16,932 bases of DNA, taken from positions 1 to 16,932 of the forward strand of contig JBBQNJ010000092.1 in assembly GCA_038329845.1 (NCBI GenBank), given 5' to 3'. Both the position numbers and the translations under genes were made by a program. This DNA is from JBBQNJ01 sp038329845 (GTDB lineage: Bacteria > Planctomycetota > Phycisphaerae > Tepidisphaerales > Tepidisphaeraceae). The notes beneath the pieces are model-generated. The model worked only from the letters and a program-made list of their open reading frames with translations, searched no databases and was not told the DNA's origin. Below are positions 13,709-16,932 of the stretch, piece after piece (position 1 is the first letter of the stretch; every line of letters begins with the position of its first letter).

Positions 13709-15104
13709 ATGGACGCCAACAATCGCGCGGAGATGGTTTCGTTCGGGATGGATCATTTTGGACAATGCGACCTGGGCGAGAAGCGGCGAACCCGGCGGGC
13801 GGTCGCTACCGCCGACCTGCTGGTTCGGCACCCCGGCGGCACACTGCCCGACAAACTCAACCGCAACGCCGACCTCATCGGCTTCTACCGCCTGGCCAAC
13901 AACCCCAAGGTCAACCATGCCAAGCTGATCGCCGGCCACCGCGCTGATGCGATCATGCCAGGGCGTGCTGCTGGTCATCCACGACACCACCGAAATTGAT
14001 TTCAGCGGGCTGAAGTCGGTGAAGGATCTGGGGCCCATCGGCCACGGGGGATGCGGCGGCTATCTCTGCCACAACTCACTGGCCTACGACTACGATGCCC
14101 GCGAGGTGCTGGGGCTGGCGGGCCAGACGATCCACGTTCGCCGCAAGGTTCCCAAGGCCGAGAGTCCCAAGGCCAAACGCGATCATCCGCAGCGTGAAAG
14201 CCGATTGTGGAAGAAGGGTTGGCTGTCGCTGCCGCCGGCGATTGCGGGTCAAATGCGGGTGAACATCGCCGACCGGGGCGCGGACATGTTCGAGTTCATC
14301 GAGGCAGTGGAGGCCGGGCGGGATCATTACGTGATTCGCAGCAAATCAGACCGGAATATCGAGATTGACGATGGATCGGGCGGAACGATCAAGACGAAGC
14401 TGCACGCTTATGCGCAGGGCCTTTGTCCGATGGGCGAGCGCACAGTGGAGGTGTCGAACAACAAGGGCAACAAGGCCCGAAGCGCGACGGTGACGATCTC
14501 GGCGTCGAAGGTGTCGATCCAGGCCCCGCACTTCGCCCGGGGCGAGCATTCGCCCGAGCCGCTGACGGCGTGGGTGGCGCGCGTGGTGGAGGCCAACCCG
14601 CCGCCCGGGCAGATGGCGGTGGAATGGATTCTGCTGAGCAACGTCCCCGCCGACGACTTCGCCGCCGCCGCTGAGCGGGCCGACTGGTACGCCTGCCGGC
14701 CGGTGGTCGAGGAGTGTCACAAGGCGCTGAAGACCGGCTGCGGGGTGGAGTTGATGCAGTTCACCACCGGCGCTGCGTTGCGGGCGGGGATCGCGATGGT
14801 GTCGGTGGTGGCGACGCAGTTGCTGCGGCTGCGCGACTTGAGCCGGCGCGAGGATGCGGCGGTGCGTCCGGCGACGGAGGTGGTGGATCGGGAATATGTT
14901 GCGACGCTTTGCGCCTGGCGGTTCGGGGCGTTGCGTCCGGGGATGAGCGTGGGGGATTTTTGCATGGCGCTGGCGAAACTGGGCGGGCATCTGAATCGTC
15001 GTCACGATCGACCGCCTGGGTGGCTGGTGCTGTGGCGTGGCTGGAGTAAACTACAACAGATGGTAGATGGAGCGCGACTTGGGGCGATCACAAGATGTGT
15101 ATAA
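13709..15104 (+). pseudogene. IS4-family DDE transposase, frameshifted
   Basis: The N-terminal part starts at ATG 13709 (GGAG five bases upstream) and contains the Tn5-type DNA-binding region (MVSFGMDHFGQCDLGEKRR, LLVRHPGGTLPDKL). It runs out of frame after about residue 84 and stops at 13999. The rest continues in the +1 frame from about 13947 to the TAA at 15104. That part has the first catalytic Asp (VLLVIHDTTEIDFSG), the second (NIADRGADMFEF) and the YREK signature Y-x2-R-x3-E-x6-K with the catalytic Glu (YACRPVVEECHKALK). Removing one base near 13959 would join the halves as IM-QGVLLVIHD. The full product would be about 464 residues, close to the 476 of Tn5 transposase. No slippery sequence is seen, so a disabling single-base insertion or a sequencing error is likelier than programmed frameshifting. 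Confidence 0.9.
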
Positions 15105-15111
15105 ACTTGAG
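15093..15111 (-). repeat. IS right terminal inverted repeat
   Basis: Reverse complement of the left end, 19 of 19 identical. The transposase stop codon (15102-15104) lies within it. Confidence 0.93.
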
Positions 15112-15150
15112 GCTTCCAGCCCGTGGTCCCTCAAACAACAGCCTCATTCA
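15112..15150. repeat. Right target duplication and right half of the interrupted palindrome
   Basis: 15112-15120 is the second copy of GCTTCCAGC. 15121-15150 is the remainder of the right palindrome arm, ending CATTCA, the complement of the TGAATG that opens the left arm at 13587. Confidence 0.9.
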
Positions 15151-15155
15151 AGCAC

Positions 15156-15218
15156 ATGAGCAAGATGCTCATGCCACTTGTTTTCAGGCATATGAGCAAG
15201 ATGCTCATGCCACTTGTT
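15156..15218. repeat. Two direct copies of a 27-bp hairpin-bearing repeat
   Basis: Identical 27-base copies at 15156-15182 and 15192-15218 are spaced 36 bases apart. Each opens with ATGAGCA-AGA-TGCTCAT, a small perfect hairpin, followed by GCCACTTGTT. They lie just upstream of the ASCH gene. The motif resembles dispersed planctomycete repeats (recollection). Confidence 0.88.
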
Positions 15219-15252
15219 GCCTGCAACGCAACCGGCTCCCGAAAGAGCCCGA

Positions 15253-15657
15253 ATGCTCGCCCTCTCCATCCGCCAACCCTACGCCGAGTTGATCCTGCGG
15301 GGGATCAAGACGGTTGAGTATCGCGCGCGGCCGACGCGGATCATCGGGCGGCGATTTTACATCTACGCCAGCAAGACGCCGGCATCGCGGGCGATCGCGG
15401 AGGCAAAGCCTCACGCTTGGTCGGGGGATTTGCAGGTGGGACATCCGCCGCAGTGGATGATCGAGCTGGCGGAGCAGGTTGGGTTGCTCGAACCGGATGC
15501 GGCCCTGGCGACGGGATGCCTTGTCGGCAGCGCGGTCATCGAGAAGGTGGTGCGGATCGACGGCATGTATGGGTGGCATCTGGCTGGCGTGCGGCGGGCA
15601 AATACGCTTCGGAAACCGAAGAAGCATCCCCAATTTTCGTGGTTCTATCCCTTCTGA
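15253..15657 (+). CDS. ASCH-domain protein
   Basis: 134 residues from ATG 15253, with AAAGAG upstream; a frame start at 15214 would lie in the upstream repeat. The ASCH signature G-x-K-x2-E-x-R is at about 17-24 (RGIKTVEYRARPTRIIG). It is preceded by ALSIRQPYAELIL, the usual opening strand and helix of the PUA-like fold, and followed by RFYIYASK. ASCH proteins are thought to bind RNA or modified nucleosides, and some hydrolyse N4-acetylcytidine; the role here is unknown. The C-terminal third is duplicated in inverted orientation on the far side of the insertion sequence. The neighbourhood is repeat-rich, so the gene may belong to an accessory island. Confidence 0.87.
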   Translation: MLALSIRQPYAELILRGIKTVEYRARPTRIIGRRFYIYASKTPASRAIAEAKPHAWSGDLQVGHPPQWMIELAEQVGLLEPDAALATGCLVGSAVIEKVVRIDGMYGWHLAGVRRANTLRKPKKHPQFSWFYPF

Positions 15658-15695
15658 TGCCGGAGTTTTACAATCGCGGGCATGGCTGAGCGAAG

Positions 15696-15828
15696 GCCGA
15701 AAGGGTCGGGTCCATCCAGCGCCATTCGCTCACTTGCGCTCTCCGCGTTCGCGGAAAGCCCACTCCAAGTGCGGCACCTCGGCCGTTCAAGCCTCACGCC
15801 TGACCCGATGGACCTAACCCTTTCGGGC
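15696..15828. repeat. 133-bp MITE-like element, copy A
   Basis: It is bounded by imperfect inverted ends (GCCGAAAGGGTCGGGTCCATC at 15696-15716 against the reverse complement of 15807-15828), with internal hairpins (TCCGCG-TT-CGCGGA nested within CACTTG...CAAGTG). It aligns without gaps to copy B at 16441-16573 with about 15 mismatches in 133. No convincing coding frame is its own, although the neighbouring minus-strand gene ends inside it. Confidence 0.85.
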
Positions 15829-16135
15829 TTCCCTCAGGAGGCGGAACCGGATATGATTCTGATGAGGAGTCTGACTTCGATTTGTTAACGGCATTCAAAC
15901 CAACCGAGTAAAATCCCGAGATCTCCAATGCTGCGAGGCACGCTAGTAAAAACGCTTTGGCTGCATCGGTACTGGCATGGTGCACAAGTGCATAGTATCC
16001 GGCAATTGTCAGAACCAAGCCAGCGAAGCATGCCAGCTTCTTGGAAACGTACCTGTAACCGAATGGGTAGGACATCCTGAGCATCGTCATTACCACGCCA
16101 GCAACAGATAGTGGCAGCGCGACGGAAAAACTCAT
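15794..16135 (-). CDS. Small membrane protein, unknown function
   Basis: 113 residues with three likely membrane helices: about 4-20 (SVALPLSVAGVVMTMLR), 33-51 (KLACFAGLVLTIAGYYALV) and 59-80 (AKAFLLACLAALEISGFYSVG). A Ser/Lys/Pro-rich tail follows. Its ATG shares an A with the stop of the preceding 70-residue gene (TGATG), so the pair is translationally coupled. The last 11 or so residues are encoded inside repeat element A, so the original C-terminus was probably replaced or extended when the element landed. No recognised family. Confidence 0.65.
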   Translation of the reverse strand: MSFSVALPLSVAGVVMTMLRMSYPFGYRYVSKKLACFAGLVLTIAGYYALVHHASTDAAKAFLLACLAALEISGFYSVGLNAVNKSKSDSSSESYPVPPPEGSPKGLGPSGQA

Positions 16136-16347
16136 CAGTGACCAGTAGAGGATTCAGAGGTGACCCCAATGGCCACGACGGTTAGCAGCCCCGCTACTGC
16201 ACCAGCCGCAGCACCCGTTAGCCACAGATGATCCTGCGCGACCCAACGAGGGTCATCGCGCGCCAACCGATCGACGGCCGCCGCTCGCTGCTTTGCCTGC
16301 TGCTCGCGTTTTTCCATTCTGGCCCGCAATGAGTCCAACCAATCCAT
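16135..16347 (-). CDS. Small single-pass membrane protein, unknown function
   Basis: 70 residues. The N-terminal half is a charged, coiled-coil-prone helix (LRARMEKREQQAKQRAAAVD), followed by one hydrophobic helix at about 42-63 (LWLTGAAAGAVAGLLTVVAIG). The stop overlaps the start of the 113-residue gene (TGATG). No ribosome binding site is obvious. The two genes sit between the two 133-bp elements. Function not recognised. Confidence 0.6.
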   Translation of the reverse strand: MDWLDSLRARMEKREQQAKQRAAAVDRLARDDPRWVAQDHLWLTGAAAGAVAGLLTVVAIGVTSESSTGH

Positions 16348-16440
16348 ACGCGCAGTCTACCCGAATTGCGCGCTTACCATACCTTTCGCGGCCTTCAGTG
16401 TGTGCGAAAAAGGGGGCGGAAGGCCAAAAGAGTCAGGAAG

Positions 16441-16573
16441 GCCGATACGGTCGGGTCCATCCGGCCCCAGTCGCGCACTTGCGCTCTCCACGTTCGCGGA
16501 AAGCCCACTCCAAGTGCAGCTCATCGGCTGTCGGAGCCTCACGCCTGACCCGATGGACCTGACCCTTTCGGGC
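16441..16573. repeat. 133-bp MITE-like element, copy B
   Basis: Same length and orientation as copy A, about 89% identical by eye. Its left end has decayed (GCCGATACGG against GCCGAAAGGG) while the right end (16552-16573) is intact. Plus-strand frames through it (such as 16400-16726) are shadows. Confidence 0.85.
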
Positions 16574-16596
16574 TGTCTCGCGCCTGTACTCGGCGG

Positions 16597-16740
16597 CTAT
16601 TCTTTGCCGCCGTGCTGGCGCAGCAATTCCGCCACGTTCTTGTGGCCCCCACCCGCTGCGAAGTGCAAAGGCGTCACGCCTTCTTTGTCCTTGGCGTTGA
16701 CATCGGCCTTGCTGGCCAGCAGGTAACACTTCAGCCCCAT
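16597..16740 (-). pseudogene. Truncated ankyrin-repeat protein, C-terminal fragment
   Basis: The minus strand encodes YLLASKADVNAKDKEGVTPL then HFAAGGGHKNVAELLRQHGGKE and a TAG stop. This is a typical ankyrin repeat (the DVNAKD, G-TPLH-AA and GH-VAELL pattern). Upstream the frame stays open (to 16896) but similarity stops at about 16730 and the residues become unlike ankyrin, so only the last 45 or so residues of a larger protein remain. It lies 24 bases beyond repeat element B, which may have taken part in the deletion. Confidence 0.75.
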
Positions 16741-16810
16741 GCCGTCAGGGGCGGGCCTTTTCTGTGAATTTGCGATTTTCCTAAGGTTTTGCCTATCGCG
16801 CCAGCGGGGG

Positions 16811-16932
16811 ATGTATGGTATACCCTCGGGGATCGACGCCGACACTCGATCATTGCCGGACCTCAACGCCGTCTTCGAAGCGGCCATGAATGGCACGCTC
16901 TCGCAAGAGGTGGCCCGCGCCGTGGGCGAGCT
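16811..16932 (+). CDS. Possible gene start, truncated by the window edge
   Basis: An open frame begins at ATG 16811 (preceded by GCGGGGG) and runs off the right end: MYGIPSGIDADTRSLPDLNA then VFEAAMNGTLSQEVARAVGE. The composition is protein-like, and an AT-rich stretch (about 16760-16795) could hold a promoter. Only about 40 residues are visible and no family is recognised. Confidence 0.4.
   Translation, partial: MYGIPSGIDADTRSLPDLNAVFEAAMNGTLSQEVARAVGE

Larger units (their letters stand above)
13626..15111 (+). mobile_element. IS4-family (IS50/Tn5-like) insertion sequence, 1486 bp
   Basis: It is bounded by perfect 19-bp inverted repeats, CTCAAGTTTATACACATCT, at 13626-13644 and 15093-15111. 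The inner 12 bases TTATACACATCT are identical to those of the Tn5/IS50 mosaic end (CTGTCTCTTATACACATCT). It carries a single transposase frame whose stop lies inside the right repeat, has 9-bp target duplications on both sides, and is inserted in the loop of a long palindrome. The sharp ends and matching duplications indicate a fairly recent insertion, although the transposase is frameshifted. Confidence 0.93.

Noticed and set aside
15682..15888. Plus-strand 68-codon frame starting MAERRPKGSG
   Set aside because: It lies mostly in repeat element A, and copy B gives similar chance frames.

Overview
The window is GC-rich bacterial DNA, most likely from a planctomycete (Phycisphaerae-like). The indications are a Mycobacterium/archaeal-type myo-inositol phosphate synthase, a short Psd-type phosphatidylserine decarboxylase next to pssA, a lone nuoB, and dispersed palindromic and tandem repeats of a kind I associate with planctomycete genomes. 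The taxonomic call is inference from gene content; no marker gene is present.

Left part (1-4027, minus strand): a compact five-gene operon that looks like an undescribed RiPP (ribosomally made, post-translationally modified peptide) system. In transcription order it encodes a small PqqD-like (RRE) protein behind a twin-arginine-type leader, a radical SAM/SPASM maturase, a 116-residue precursor-like peptide with fourteen cysteines all in seven CxC pairs (mostly a six-residue CxCNxV repeat), a secreted TPR/SH3-like protein, and the start of a cobalamin-binding-type protein, probably a B12-dependent radical SAM enzyme, that runs off the left edge. The first three genes overlap (GTGA and ATGGCTGA junctions), so they are translationally coupled. 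This is the most interesting part of the window.

Middle (4319-9511): mrp/apbC (plus strand, Fe-S cluster carrier ATPase) is separated by a bidirectional hairpin terminator from a minus-strand run. That run holds ino1 followed by a Gfo/Idh/MocA oxidoreductase, plausibly cyclitol metabolism, and upstream a lipoprotein-like PQQ/BamB-type beta-propeller. An inverted repeat lies in the ino1 upstream region.

Middle-right (9512-13354): a non-coding stretch with a seven-unit 33-bp tandem array directly precedes an orphan nuoB. A cyclodeaminase-family gene and a tiny zinc-ribbon protein follow on the plus strand. Convergent to them is psd-pssA (overlapping ATGA), the two-step route to phosphatidylethanolamine.

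Right part (13355-16932) is an accessory, repeat-dense zone. A 1486-bp IS4/Tn5-like insertion sequence with perfect 19-bp inverted repeats and a 9-bp target duplication sits exactly in the loop of a 33-bp-arm palindrome; its transposase is frameshifted. It is flanked by an inverted fragment of an ASCH-domain gene on the left and the intact ASCH gene on the right. Next come two 133-bp elements with inverted ends that bracket a coupled pair of small membrane-protein genes, then a decayed ankyrin fragment and the start of a possible gene leaving the window.
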